DNA of 64,000 nt. It comes from Zygnema cylindricum. Taxonomy: Eukaryota; Streptophyta; Zygnematophyceae; Zygnematales; Zygnemataceae. The notes below the pieces were generated by a model. It worked only from the letters and a program-made list of their open reading frames with translations, was not told the DNA's origin and ran no database searches. The DNA is taken from contig JBBHKE010000026.1 in assembly GCA_037447655.1 (NCBI GenBank), forward strand, positions 301,297-365,296. The letters run 5' to 3'. This document shows positions 54,801 through 62,526 of this stretch, piece by piece. Within the stretch, counting starts at the first letter, position 1; each line of letters begins with the position of its first letter. Both the position numbers and the translations under genes were made by a program.

Positions 54801-57644
54801 CTTTTGTCACTTTGTGATAATATAAAGAATCAAAAATATCCAACATCATCCTTCGGGTATTTTCCAAGATTTTTTAAAACACAAAATAAATCCATAGAGA
54901 TATACAATCTGTTTTTACAGTATGGGAAAACGAAACACCTTTTCTATATAATTTTGTTTATTTAGTGCTTCAACTATTTGATGATATCTTTTAGCAAGTT
55001 TATTTGATCAATTTAAAAATTTCAACATTGTTTTGTTAACAATTTGATTATTACACAAAGTGGAGAGCTATATATTACCCAAACCCCCATCTTTTTGTTT
55101 CCCCTTGCTTGTCATCCCTCTATTCTCCCCTCTGAATTCCTCCATCTTCGACCATCATGCTTTCCCTTGCCCTGTACTACCCTCCTTTCCCCTCCCCTCC
55201 CCCCTCTCCCTCCCCTCCCCGAATTTTACCGTTATCCTTTACCCTCGTCTCCGTTCCCATTTCCTCCCCTCCCCACCACTCCCCTCGCCTCGCCTTCCTT
55301 CCCTCCCCTCCCCTCCTATAACCTCCCTTTCTCTCCCACCTCCTCTGGCCTCCTCTTTTACCATCCCATCCATTCCCCTCCATCCTACCCCGGCCCTCCC
55401 CTCCTCTCCCCTCTCCTCTCTTTCCCTTCCCTTTCACCCCCTCCTCCCTTTTCTTTACCCTCTCATCCCCTCCCCTCCCCCCTATACGGAAGACTAGCGG
55501 GCAACTTTCTGTCATAAAAAAAATAACCGTAACAATAACTAATAATAAAATGATAGAGACGGAGAGAGAGGCGTGGGCGGGACAAATGGGGAAGTAGAGT
55601 GTGAGTGTAAAATTGGGGGTTTGAAGGGAGTCGGGTGGCAACTACGGTGGTCCAAATATTGGTTCGTGAGGGGCGTTTGGAGGAGTTCAAGGGGGGAGTG
55701 GATGGTACGATACAAGTCTTTTTTTGGTTTTTCTTTTTCAATGATTATTGTGGTTTATCCTAGTTATTTTTTTTTTCCTTTTGTGATTTTGAAAGGTATT
55801 TTTCTTATGTATTGGAAGTTTAAGGAGGAGTGGAAATTGGGCGGTTTTTTGCTGCTTTCCATGCCCCATCACCCAATTTTTTTGTAATTTTTTTAATTTT
55901 CTGCTCAAGCTGTTTTTTTGTCTTTCTTTTCTTATTTTTAAGGAGCCGGGTGTTCTATTTTCATTATACTCCACTTCATTTGTATTTTTGGCTAATTTTT
56001 GATAATATTTTTCCCTTTGGGTTATTTTGAAAGATAGTGGATTTTCATAACTTTTTTCTTTTCAGGTGTTACTTTTGAATTTGTATTTTTTGTAATTTTT
56101 TTATGTGTTTTTCATTATAAAGATAAATAAAGGGAGGGAAGGGAGGGTGAGAGGGGAGGGGAGGGATATAGAATTGTTGCTAGGTCATGTTTTGGGAATT
56201 TACCACACTTCATAGTTTCAAAGGTAGGGGTGAGGGTAAGCTTTCTTGCCACACTAGGTATGGTATAGGGGAGGAGAAGAATGTGAGGAGAGCGGAGGGT
56301 GTGGTGTTAAGCTCCGCAGCCACACTATAGTGCTGGCGTCAGTTTCCCCCTTCCTGTCTTCCCCACTTCCCCTCCCCCCCCACCCATTCTCTCCCACTTT
56401 CCCCTCCCCGTCTCCCCCACTTCCCCTCCCTCCCTTTCCCTCCTCTCCCCCTTTCCCTCCCTTTGCTCCTCCCTCTCTCTTTCTCCCTGCCTCTCGAGTT
56501 ACATTTCTTCAATACGTTATGGACGACTTAAACATTGTGATATTGTTTTTCCATCTACAAAAGATCTTCAAAACTTATGTGCAAGCTTTTAAAACTTGTG
56601 CCAACATCTTCATTGTTGTTGAGAATCATAATTGATGACATTCTACCCCATTGTAAAATGACAATCTGCTTTTGTGTAGAACTTATTCTTACAAGATTTG
56701 GAGTCTTGTCATTTGACCGATGGAAGATGGAATGCTTCCATTCAACTGGAAGTCAGATAAGTCTCTGTAACACCATCCAACACATTAACCCCTCAGCCTC
56801 TAAAGTTTTCTACACCGGAAGGTAACAAACTTACAAAAGAAAATGATTACAGACACTAATTGAGTACATATATCAGGCCCTAATTCAACTTCGCGTTCGT
56901 GAAAATGGATAACCATAACGATAAAATTTCTGATGGAGGTCATATCCCTCCACCCCTGTTTTTCACAAATAGAAATTTGGAACACAAGCTTACATAACAA
57001 GTTTTTAGATGCTTAACATTTCCATGTGTTAGCGACGACCATTGACTTTTATTTATTTTTAGTTTTTGTTTTGTTACAACTAGATTTCTTTTTTGATAGC
57101 ATTTTGAGCTTTTGTCACTTCGTGAGAGAGAGAAATATCAAAAACAACAAAAAACGGATTTAATGTGTATTTAGAAATTAAAAAAAAACACCTTTTTGCT
57201 TAATTTTAGTTTATTTAGTGCTTTCATCTTTTAATTGTTACTATTTGTAGATTTATGTGTTAAATTATGGTTTTCCACCATTTATATTTTGATTTTTTTT
57301 TATATTTTGAAACCCCCATCTTATGTTTTTTGCAAAACATACAAAATTTGATCTTCTTTATCACCCCTACGGTCTACCCCCTCCACTTTTCTCCCTTGAC
57401 CGTCAGATTTTCCATTCCCCTCCCTTCCATCCCATCCCTTCCCCTCCCCTCCCTTTCCCTCCTCCTCCCCATTGTGCGAACATATTGGTTGCCTTGCAAC
57501 ACTATTTTTGAGGATATCCTACCTCACTCTAGGTAATAATAAAAATTGGCTTTGTGTGAAATTTAGCCTTACAAGGATGTGAGCTTAGTCAATTGACCGA
57601 TGGAAGATGGAATGCCTCCACTGAACCGGTTGCTAGTTATCCAT
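33579..57644 (-). CDS. modular secreted protein gene: LRR-EGF-LRRNT-LRR-EGF-papain-like peptidase-EGF-EGF-LysM x3
   Basis: Exons in transcript order: 57573-57644, 56693-56764, 54374-54445, 53372-53443 (LRR); 46733-47016 (LRR cap+EGF); 44882-45014 (LRRNT_2); 44502-44573, 43793-43864, 42373-42444, 42020-42091, 41450-41518, 40787-40858 (LRR); 40138-40487 (cap+EGF); 39272-39460, 38134-38366, 36886-37018, 36287-36571 (C1 peptidase); 35563-35745, 35283-35426 (EGF); 35013-35131, 34695-34784, 34355-34462, 33579-33833 (LysM). Splice phases agree throughout, and from 45014 to the stop the coding length divides by three (about 883 residues). No transmembrane segment or kinase follows, so I infer an extracellular, wall-associated protein. 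The 5' end lies beyond 57644 or is a separate signal-peptide exon not found. Whether 57.6-46.7 kb and 45.0-33.6 kb are one transcript or two genes is open. Confidence 0.75.
34355..34462 (-). CDS. LysM module 2, second exon
   Basis: 108 nt, phase 0 on both sides, GTGCGT donor. Begins GDTCATIASMFEIDSL, the diagnostic G-D-T-C of LysM, and ends DCFQLRPFQQ. Joined to the exon at 34695-34784 it gives YAVNEGDTCATIASMF, which is the module's Y-x-V-x-x-G-D-T-C start. Confidence 0.85.
34695..34784 (-). CDS. end of LysM module 1 and start of module 2
   Basis: 90 nt, phase 0 on both sides. GIDCSVPLFPNTRVNV closes module 1 and NNCSLLYAVNE opens module 2. The donor is GTTTTG, weaker than others in the gene, but the join to GDTC is clean. 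Confidence 0.78.
35013..35131 (-). CDS. LysM module 1, first exon
   Basis: 119 nt, phase 1 entry and phase 0 exit. KYFVVPSGVNVTCYDIYLIY followed by GINKDVFLTQNK has the Y-x-V-x-x-G-x-x-C-x-x-I and L-x-x-x-N spacing of LysM, split from its second half by an intron. Confidence 0.82.
35283..35426 (-). CDS. EGF-like module 3 (after the peptidase)
   Basis: 144 nt, phase 1-1. Six cysteines in EGF order: SPC, NPC, GTC, then YVCICPPGYVLDSPSG and LTC. The C-x-C-x-x-G-Y core is typical. The phase-1 boundaries make it a removable single-domain exon. Confidence 0.85.
35563..35745 (-). CDS. EGF-like module 2 (after the peptidase)
   Basis: 183 nt, phase 1-1. Cysteines: NDPC, a spacer, SNPCGNGVCIP, TNLCQCTDTF and SQTC. 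The C-x-C core is present but the usual Gly-Tyr after it is replaced. Joins the peptidase C-terminus as QSPSNDPC. Confidence 0.82.
36287..36571 (-). CDS. C1 peptidase exon 4 (catalytic His and Asn)
   Basis: 285 nt, phase 1-1. VDHSVVVVGYD carries the catalytic His and WVLRNSWGTNWGENGYMRI carries the Asn and the conserved Trp of papain-like peptidases. An insert rich in acidic residues (IFDDDEC) precedes the His. The domain ends GLGICGINSLPALVPI, the usual C1 C-terminal strand. Confidence 0.92.
36886..37018 (-). CDS. C1 peptidase exon 3
   Basis: Reads FEEVQSHGWIGLLLALQQQP, then AIVNIEYNFKNYKN, the conserved segment before the active-site His (papain-type A-x-x-x-Q-P-V-x-V-x-I). The strong GTGAGT donor after 36890 would shift the frame against exon 4. 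A GT four bases on (GTGA|GTTTGT, exon end 36886) keeps it. I use the latter; the choice needs RNA evidence. Confidence 0.75.
38134..38366 (-). CDS. C1 peptidase exon 2 (catalytic Cys)
   Basis: 233 nt, phase 1 entry and phase 0 exit. Starts TCWVFSTTSAIESAFFI with the catalytic Cys followed by Trp. It then has IPEEQFLVCSGKNKSCGDGG (family S-E-Q-x-L-V-x-C and C-x-G-G) and ALDYAAANNLIFKESY. The paired cysteines needed for the papain fold are present. Confidence 0.92.
39272..39460 (-). CDS. C1 peptidase exon 1 (oxyanion-hole Gln)
   Basis: 189 nt, phase 1-1. Ends LQAIRDQETC, so the join to exon 2 reads RDQETCNTCW, equivalent to papain K-x-Q-G-x-C-G-S-C-W with the oxyanion Gln present and the two Gly replaced. 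Only about 45 residues separate it from the EGF module, and they show no ERFNIN or GNFD motif of the I29 inhibitor prodomain. Confidence 0.85.
40138..40487 (-). CDS. LRR cap plus EGF-like module 1b
   Basis: 350 nt, phase 2 in and phase 1 out. First KLNDNFFTGMVNLHFTTLL and DLSYNFLSGTPS, the last LRRs; then NCFDLESPQFGCEKEDQKD; then an EGF-type region CLGFCNA, GACGGHGICDSNLTCVCDLG and LSTC. The same layout occurs at 46733-47016. Confidence 0.88.
40787..40858 (-). CDS. LRR exon (72 nt)
   Basis: YLYKNQFRGNIPASLANIRT with LSNL after it. GTACC start after an AG acceptor; the donor GTTCGT is non-ideal. Phase 2-2. Confidence 0.82.
41450..41518 (-). CDS. LRR exon (69 nt)
   Basis: FLDRNKLVSIPESVANLRSL. 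It is one codon shorter than its neighbours because the Gly of the N-x-L-x-G-x-I-P core is missing. GTATGT donor, phase 2-2. Confidence 0.82.
42020..42091 (-). CDS. LRR exon (72 nt)
   Basis: ILSSNQLTGAIPASIGNLF, then ILQEL. TAG acceptor, GTGAGT donor, phase 2-2. Confidence 0.88.
42373..42444 (-). CDS. LRR exon (72 nt)
   Basis: DLSRNQLNGSIPFSIGNCTR, then LQNL. CAG acceptor, GTGAGG donor, phase 2-2. Confidence 0.88.
43793..43864 (-). CDS. LRR exon (72 nt)
   Basis: NLASNIFTGNIPSSIGNLKN, then LEKL. CAG acceptor, GTGAGA donor, phase 2-2. Confidence 0.88.
44502..44573 (-). CDS. first LRR exon after the LRRNT cap (72 nt)
   Basis: SLVGLDLIGTISPSIGLLTS, then LQEL, the usual first repeat behind an LRRNT_2 cap. 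Phase 2-2; joins the cap exon as VKRISLVGLDL. Confidence 0.88.
44882..45014 (-). CDS. LRRNT_2 N-terminal LRR cap
   Basis: 133 nt, phase 1 in and phase 2 out. LILLDVKAAITSDPTRFLAR, then WKNGSSFCGWDGIRCNDR: the L-x-x-x-K-x-x-I start and W-x-x-x-x-x-x-C-x-W-x-G-I-x-C Cys pair of plant LRRNT_2 domains. No signal peptide precedes it in the same exon. The phase-1 acceptor fits either a signal-peptide exon of the 7907-7997 type or the EGF exon at 46733. Confidence 0.9.
45015..46732 (-). other. intron or intergenic interval between EGF module 1a and the LRRNT cap
   Basis: No convincing signal-peptide exon, TATA box or other coding exon found on the minus strand. 46075-46405 is a G/A-rich tract on the plus strand (GGAGGTGGAGGG-type), which opens a Pro-rich minus-strand frame that I treat as composition only. 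Confidence 0.5.
46733..47016 (-). CDS. LRR cap plus EGF-like module 1a
   Basis: 284 nt, phase 2 in and phase 1 out with a GTAAGT donor. NISNNYFTGPIIKVSG closes an LRR array, CGELVANCLF resembles the cap of the 40-kb exon, and the EGF-type part reads GFCNATQAGGPCGGSGICSN, RTCACNQGYSN and YTC. It pairs in layout with 40138-40487 and is the expected terminus of the LRR exons at 53-57 kb. Confidence 0.88.
47017..50338 (-). other. long intron with pyrimidine tracts
   Basis: Nothing coding is supported. C/T-rich tracts lie at about 47850-48235, 48290-48640, 48745-49045 and 49500-49735. The long open frames through them are Pro/Ser/Leu repeats produced by composition. 49270-49960 is a copy of a dispersed intron repeat. 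Confidence 0.6.
49270..49960. repeat. dispersed intron repeat (copy 2)
   Basis: Blocks TTTCATCTTGAAGGCAAAA, GGTTTTTTCAAATGAAGAGG, TTTCATGAAAACCCATGAAC and TATGTGGAAGTCGAATTTAA recur in order at 57960-58750, and the first two also at 5850-6040. A pyrimidine tract sits in the middle of all three. Confidence 0.8.
50339..50448 (-). pseudogene. EMB8-like alpha/beta hydrolase exon with nucleophile elbow
   Basis: 110 nt between a CAG acceptor and a GTAAGA donor. Reads DLRQVIKRVGKARPEARLYA followed by AGWSLGANILVRYLGQ. G-W-S-L-G is the nucleophile elbow of alpha/beta hydrolases, and the wording matches the plant EMB8/ABHD1-3 family. The exon expected just before it (with P-G-L-T-G-G and the R-G-C segment) is not found between here and 51082, and no later exons are seen, so this is probably a gene fragment held in an intron. 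Confidence 0.7.
50925..51081 (-). repeat. two extra partial copies of the hydrolase exon end
   Basis: Near 50945-50990 and 51000-51060 the last about 60 bp of the exon at 51082-51283 (core GGCATCCTCGGGTAAT on the plus strand) recur in tandem with substitutions. They contain no acceptor-linked frame and look like micro-duplications. Confidence 0.8.
51082..51283 (-). pseudogene. EMB8-like alpha/beta hydrolase exon, N-terminal part
   Basis: 202 nt ending in a GTGAGT donor. Reads QNRHFETIFAAVFRTRP, VTFRRECLRMADGGTVALDW and EDAPFLILL, matching the conserved N-terminal part of plant EMB8-like hydrolases (N-R-H-x-E-T-I-F-A and R-R-E-C-L-R-x-x-D-x-G-x-x-A-L-D-W). It lies on the same strand as the LRR exons either side, inside what would be their intron. 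Confidence 0.72.
51420..51545 (-). pseudogene. degenerate duplicate of the hydrolase exon
   Basis: MENLHLETIFVPYFKQDQI corresponds to MQNRHFETIFAAVFRTRPK of the exon above, followed by frame decay. It is separated from it by a GGA/GAG repeat at 51338-51385. Confidence 0.7.
51546..53371 (-). other. intron sequence
   Basis: No exon found. A C/T-rich tract lies at 52795-52930 and a G-rich stretch at 52980-53115, adjacent and complementary in character. Confidence 0.5.
53372..53443 (-). CDS. LRR exon (72 nt), cassette family
   Basis: NLANNQLSGSIPSSIGQLKK, then LQSL. Acceptor GTTACAG, donor GTAAGG, phase 2-2. The neighbouring intron (53444-53700) is similar to those of the exons at 4964, 54374, 56693 and 57573. 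Confidence 0.88.
54374..54445 (-). CDS. LRR exon (72 nt), cassette family
   Basis: WLYNNQLSGSIPSSIGQLTN, then LKDL. Acceptor TTACAG, donor GTAAGA, phase 2-2. A pyrimidine tract lies at 54165-54245. Confidence 0.88.
54446..56692 (-). other. intron with pyrimidine tracts
   Basis: No exon seen. C/T tracts at 55170-55490 and 56345-56500. An LRR exon of the cassette family might be expected near 55.5-55.9 kb by spacing, but none is present. Confidence 0.5.
56693..56764 (-). CDS. LRR exon (72 nt), cassette family
   Basis: DLSDFQLNGSIPSSIGQMTR, then LQIL. The Asn of the N-x-L core is replaced by Phe (DFQL). Donor GTAAGA, phase 2-2. Confidence 0.86.
57573..57644 (-). CDS. LRR exon (72 nt), cassette family; most 5' exon found
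   Basis: WITSNRFSGGIPSSIGQLTK, then LTSL. TAG acceptor, GTAAGG donor, phase 2-2. No LRRNT or signal exon is found between here and the copia element at 59 kb, so the gene start lies beyond it or the gene is truncated. Confidence 0.86.
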
Positions 57645-59060
57645 CTACAACGCCATCCAACCCAGCACCCACCCCACCACCACTAAATGTCTTACAGTTT
57701 TTTTGTACTGAAATCTAATAAATCTAAAAAAATAAAAGACTATGGATTCTTGTTATATGCGTTTGTCGGGCTCTAATCTAAGTTCACACTCGTCAAAATG
57801 GACAACGGCAGTTTATGATGGATTATTAATTTTAAATCATGGATTTGGCATCCCTCTACGCCCCTTGGTTACAAGTTAAAATGTGAAACACAGATTGTCC
57901 TAACATGTTTTATATCCCCAAACCCAGCTACATAAAAATACATTTCATTTGTACAGAAGGTTTAATAAATTGATAAAGGTTCCTCTTGAAGACAACAACC
58001 TTCTACCTCTGCCCAAAAATCCTTTCCCTCTAACCCCCGCCCGACAAGCGCATTTGTCCTCTATTGTCCAATATAATAAAGAGGAATATAAAGAGAACAT
58101 CACATTCTTTTTACTTTATGCATAATTTTTCAAATCAAGGGGATGGCATGGTGCTTATTTACGACAAACAATTCAAAAAAGTCATGCATAGGATAAATAC
58201 CTCCCCCACCGCTACCACTAGCCCACTCCACTCTCCCCCTCTCCCTCTCACACTCGCTCCCTATCTCCCCCGCTTCTTCTCTCCCCTTCTTCTTCACTCG
58301 TTTTCTCCCCTTCCCTCTGCCACTTTTTCCATTTCTCCATCTACCCTATTCCCCCTCCCCTCTCTCACTCTCGCCCCCTCCCTCCCTCTCTCCCTCTCCC
58401 TTTCAAATTTCCCACTTACCCCCACTCCGCCCTTCTCTTCCTCCCCCCTCTTTCACACCGTCCTCATCTTCCCCGCTCTAACTATTAACATGGAGACAGT
58501 CCATTGCCTCGGACAACGGTTGTGCTGGCGTTTAAAATATTACTTTTTGTGAGATCTATCAATGGGATACTAGAAACTCTCAGCCCATAATATTTTATGA
58601 AAACTCATAAACAAAACCAAAAGATTTATATGCCATGAACCATAAACAACGTTAAAGTAAAAGAAATCATGTGGAAGTCAAATTTGAATTCATGCATAAT
58701 TTTATATTTTCGGAAGAATTTCAATCCCCTCTAATGCGGTAAACGCAAACTTTGAAACACAAATAAAGATAGCTTGTCACACATTTACAAACACTGTTAT
58801 AATTATTCTTCAAATAGTTATTCAAAAATTTTAAACATACACAGACATTTTAGGCATGCGACATGTGAATTTTATTTTAGTCTGTTGTTACCTTCTAGGT
58901 TGTGGTCTCTAGTGTTTTTAATTCTTTTTGTACTCAGAATACTTGTTTGTCAAAATAGAGGCACTGTGATCTCTTTAGGCATTGATAAAAAAATATAACA
59001 ATGGTGAAAGCTCCCTAGCCTCACTAACCATGGTGTTGAGGTTCGGCAGCTCTCACCCTA
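57645..59060. other. intron or upstream region with dispersed repeat (copy 3)
   Basis: 57960-58750 is the third copy of the intron repeat described at 49270 and 5850, including a C/T tract at 58205-58450. 59000-59050 resembles 56220-56330 (GGTGTTGAGGTTCGGCAGCT-type). No exon recognised. Confidence 0.6.
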
Positions 59061-59575
59061 CCTCCCGCTCTCTCTTATTACTGGTGAAGCCATGGTGACA
59101 AATAGAGTGGAAAGAAAGGGACAGAAAAGTTTCATTTTTAATAAAAAGAAAACTGGTACAAAACAAGAAGTAGAGACAAGCTAAATAGAGAATGGGAAAA
59201 TTCTCGAGAGTTACCTCTCGAGAACAAAGGTACTTTCCTATCTTGAAAAGACACTTCATCTTTCTGCCAAGAGTCACAGTCAAGATTTATAAATATATCT
59301 AGACTGGATTCTGATCACATAGAAAAGCACTGACCGTACAAAAACAGAGAGGACTGAAATACTGAAATGCTAGATTCTTCTTCTACAGACTACACTCTCC
59401 GTACACAAACAGAGAAGGACTAAAATACTAAAATGCTAAAATGCTAGATCCTTCTACAGATTACACAGAGTGCAAAAGTCTAAATATCGAAATCCTAGAT
59501 AACATAATAACGAAATTAAAAATTTCAATATTCTGAAATAGGTATTGGACTTCTATCAAAGACTATTTTTCTAAC
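59061..59575 (-). mobile_element. probable 3' LTR of the minus-strand copia element
   Basis: Read on the minus strand it follows a purine stretch (CAAAGAGGGGCG) just after the RNase H stop and begins GTTAGAAAAATAGTC, like plant copia LTRs that start TGTTAG. The end is not certain; a CA near 59090 is possible. The 5' LTR lies beyond the window. Confidence 0.5.
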
Positions 59576-59609
59576 GCCCCTCTTTGAAAAAATTAAGACC
59601 GGCAAAAGC

Positions 59610-60137
59610 TCAATGAAGTTCGAACTGAGGTCGATGGTGAGGCTTGGTGAGGAAGTCTGCCAGTTGGAGGGAGGTCTTCATGACTGCGATAGTTCCCGAG
59701 TGAAATGAAACAGAATGTCGATGTGCTTTGATCGTCAGTAATGAACAAGGTTGCTCATGAGAGCGAGGGCGCTATAGGTTGCTCATGAGAGCAAGGGCGC
59801 CATAGATTGCTCATGAGAGCGAGGGCGCCATAGGAGTCACTGAATATTGGAGTTGGGGAAGTTTGAGGAAATTTCAGATTGGAAATGAGGGATCGGAGCC
59901 GAATGGCTTCCTTGGTAGCATGTTTGCTATTATATACTTAGCTTCCATAGAGGACAAAGCAACGCTGGGCTGCTTTTTGGTGGCCGACAAGACTAGAGCT
60001 CCTCCAAAAGAGAAGCACACACCAGAAGAGGAGCGGTGGGTGTCGAGGTCTCCCTTCCCAGTTGGCATCGCAAAAGCAAAGGAGTTTAGGAAAAGCGCAA
60101 CGGAGAAGGTAAGGCGGAGAGATTTAGTGCCTTGCAC
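59610..60137 (-). pseudogene. copia RNase H with a 33-bp triplication
   Basis: DTHRSSSGVCFSFGGAL and KKQPSVALSSMEAKYIIANM mark the domain, and LQLADFLTKPHH its end. At 59747-59835 a 33-bp unit (GTTGCTCATGAGAGCGAGGG core) is present three times in tandem; 33 bp is a multiple of three. Confidence 0.85.
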
Positions 60138-60375
60138 ATAGCAGAGGACCCGCTTTGCCGCAACGAATTACTCAGGGTTTGGGTTAGAAAAAAATTGACT
60201 AAGTTGCCCAATTGCAACAACAATATCTGGCCGAGTGCCACTCATTGCACATGGATCTATATAAGTCATGAATGTCTCCGTGGACTGGCCCACCGGAGTT
60301 TGCAATCAGTTTGGTGTTCCATCTAGTGGAGTGGTGACAAGAGTGCATTTAGACATAGAGAATCTCTTTAAGACC

Positions 60376-61176
60376 TCAAAGACATATTTTTCTTAAGAGA
60401 GGTAGAGGGTCTTGAGAGAGGTAAAGGGTTTTTGCTGGACGCTCACGGGTGACCGAAATGCCGAAACAATACTCTAGCTCTCCTAGGTTTGTCATGGCTA
60501 AATGGGAACTCAACATAGTTTTGACTTGGAGAATTGCAGAGAGGGAAGGGCTAGAGAGGACAAGATCGTCAACGTAAATGATGATAATGGAAAAGGATTC
60601 GCTTTTACCTTTGAAGAATATGCCAAAATCTGCTGGAAGTTTGAAGAATCCCTCACATAGAAAAATGGCTCCGAGGTATTGACTCCGAGGTATTGACTCC
60701 AAACGCAGGGAAGCTTGCTTCAGGCCGTAGAGGGATTTTAGGAGGTGACATACGAGGTGCTCTGTGCCCACGGAAAAGTTTCTTTCAGGCTGGCGAACAA
60801 TGATTTCTTTCTTGAAGGCAACATAGAGGAAAGTAGTTTGAAGGTTCATTTGATGGACATGCCAATCTTGAGAGGCCCCAATGGAGAAGAGAATGCGAAT
60901 GGAGGCAAATTTGGCTACAAGTGCTTATGTCTCAGTAAAGTCAAACACTTTTTATTGAAGGAATTTTTTTGCAACGAAACTGGACTTGAATCAATCTTGG
61001 GTGTTGTCAGATTTCGTCTTTACCCTGAAGACCCATTTGGAGCCAATGACATTTCGACCATGGGGAAGGGTTGTAAGTTCCCAAGTTCTATTATTTTGAG
61101 GAGACGGGAATTTCGCATTAGTAGCCGAGGAGACGGGAATTTTGCATTCGTAGCCGGTTTTCAATCTGTGGCACAA
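60376..61176 (-). pseudogene. copia reverse transcriptase
   Basis: The ORF at 60376-60849 holds KSLYGLKQASLRLES and the catalytic IIIIYVDDLVLSS, and HLAMTNLGELEYCFGISV after it. The N-terminal block NRTWELTTLPHGRNVIGSKW is at 61030-61120 in another frame. Confidence 0.88.
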
Positions 61177-62526
61177 GGATCAGCCATGGCAGCAACAAAA
61201 GACTAAGGTACATTAAAGGTTGTGATGTTGGCGACGCCAAGGGCTGCGCGTCGAGCTTTAATTCTGGCGCTTTTTTGGAGGCACGTGTTTGTATGGGCAT
61301 AGAGGCCTCCAGAAGTGCACGCGGAACGGCGAAAGGGTGTGCCTCTGGACAAATGGGAGAGAGGGAGTAGGGATAGGAGACCGCTTGTTGAGAGGTAAAG
61401 AATTTGATGGAAGGGAAAGGCTAGATGTGGTTCGGGCAAGAGTAGAGGAGGGAAGTGCAAGATTGTAGGCAATACGAATTTCAAGATGTGTGGGGGGAAG
61501 GACAAAGATGGGAGCTGAGAGTAAATGGCAGATTTGGGCGAGAGAGGGAGGAGAAGGAGGAGGAGGGTATAAGAGTTTGCTAAGGAGAAGGGTTTTCTCA
61601 AATGTGATATCGCGGATAAGTTTCACTCGTCGTTTTTGAACGTGTCAAATTCGGTATGCCTTATATTCGGTTAGATTCAAATACCTAACCAAATAGTCGA
61701 ATTTTGTGCGGCTACTCTATTTCCCGCTTGGTGTAAGATCTTTCATCTATGTAACGCTTCCAAATATTATAAGGTGGTCAGTATTTGGTTTGGTTCTAGT
61801 CCAAGCCTCGTAAGGTGTGAGGTTTCGAAGACTTGAAGTGGGACAGAGATTCTGTAAATCGTTGGTCGTCGTAGAAAGATAGTTGAGAGGCTGGCAGAGT
61901 GTAACATGGGCCGTGTTCATAACAGTACGGTTGTACCGTCAGCGACACGATTTTGTGGCTTTGTCGTTTGGTGAGTGATTCCACGGACAGCGAGAAACGC
62001 GGCGAACTCGGTGGAGTGTAATTCTCCTCTGTTGACCGTACGTTTTGGAATCGTGGAAGTTTTCAACTTTTGCTAAAAATTGTTTGGATGTAGCAAAAGT
62101 CTCAATTTTTTGACGAATCAGGTAGATATGACAGTAACGGGTTGCATCGTCAATAAAATATATGAAGTATTGGAGCCACTATGGTTGGAGACATGAGAGT
62201 AACGGGTTGCACCGTTAATAAAATTTATGAAGTATTGGAGCCATTATGGTTGGAGACAGACATCGGTTTACATAGATCAGAGTTGATTCGTCTTAGTGGT
62301 CTTTAATGGTTCGTTTGGATTTGGACGTACTTGAAAGAAATGACAGTCGAGGGAATTTTCCTTCAACCAAACCAGAACAAAACGGTAGTTTTTGATAAAC
62401 CAAAAATTATAGTCCTGTTACAATGCCTTTGGTTATGTCATGAAGACTGGAGCCACCTAGGTGACCAAATCGAAGGAACCATTTGGAGAAGGTGATATTT
62501 GATAAAGTGATGGCCACATTAGCCGA
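61177..62526 (-). pseudogene. copia integrase and linker, with a 63-bp duplication
   Basis: Integrase is visible as FIDDATRYCHIYLIRQKIE near 62070-62160 and LTPYEAWTRTKP near 61795-61830, in separate frames. 62135-62255 carries two tandem copies of a 63-bp stretch (core ATGAAGTATTGGAGCCA). 61200-61630 is the Pro/Leu-rich linker. Confidence 0.75.

Noticed and set aside
55044-55517. Plus-strand ORFs of 145-157 codons
   Set aside because: Composition effect of the 55170-55490 pyrimidine tract.
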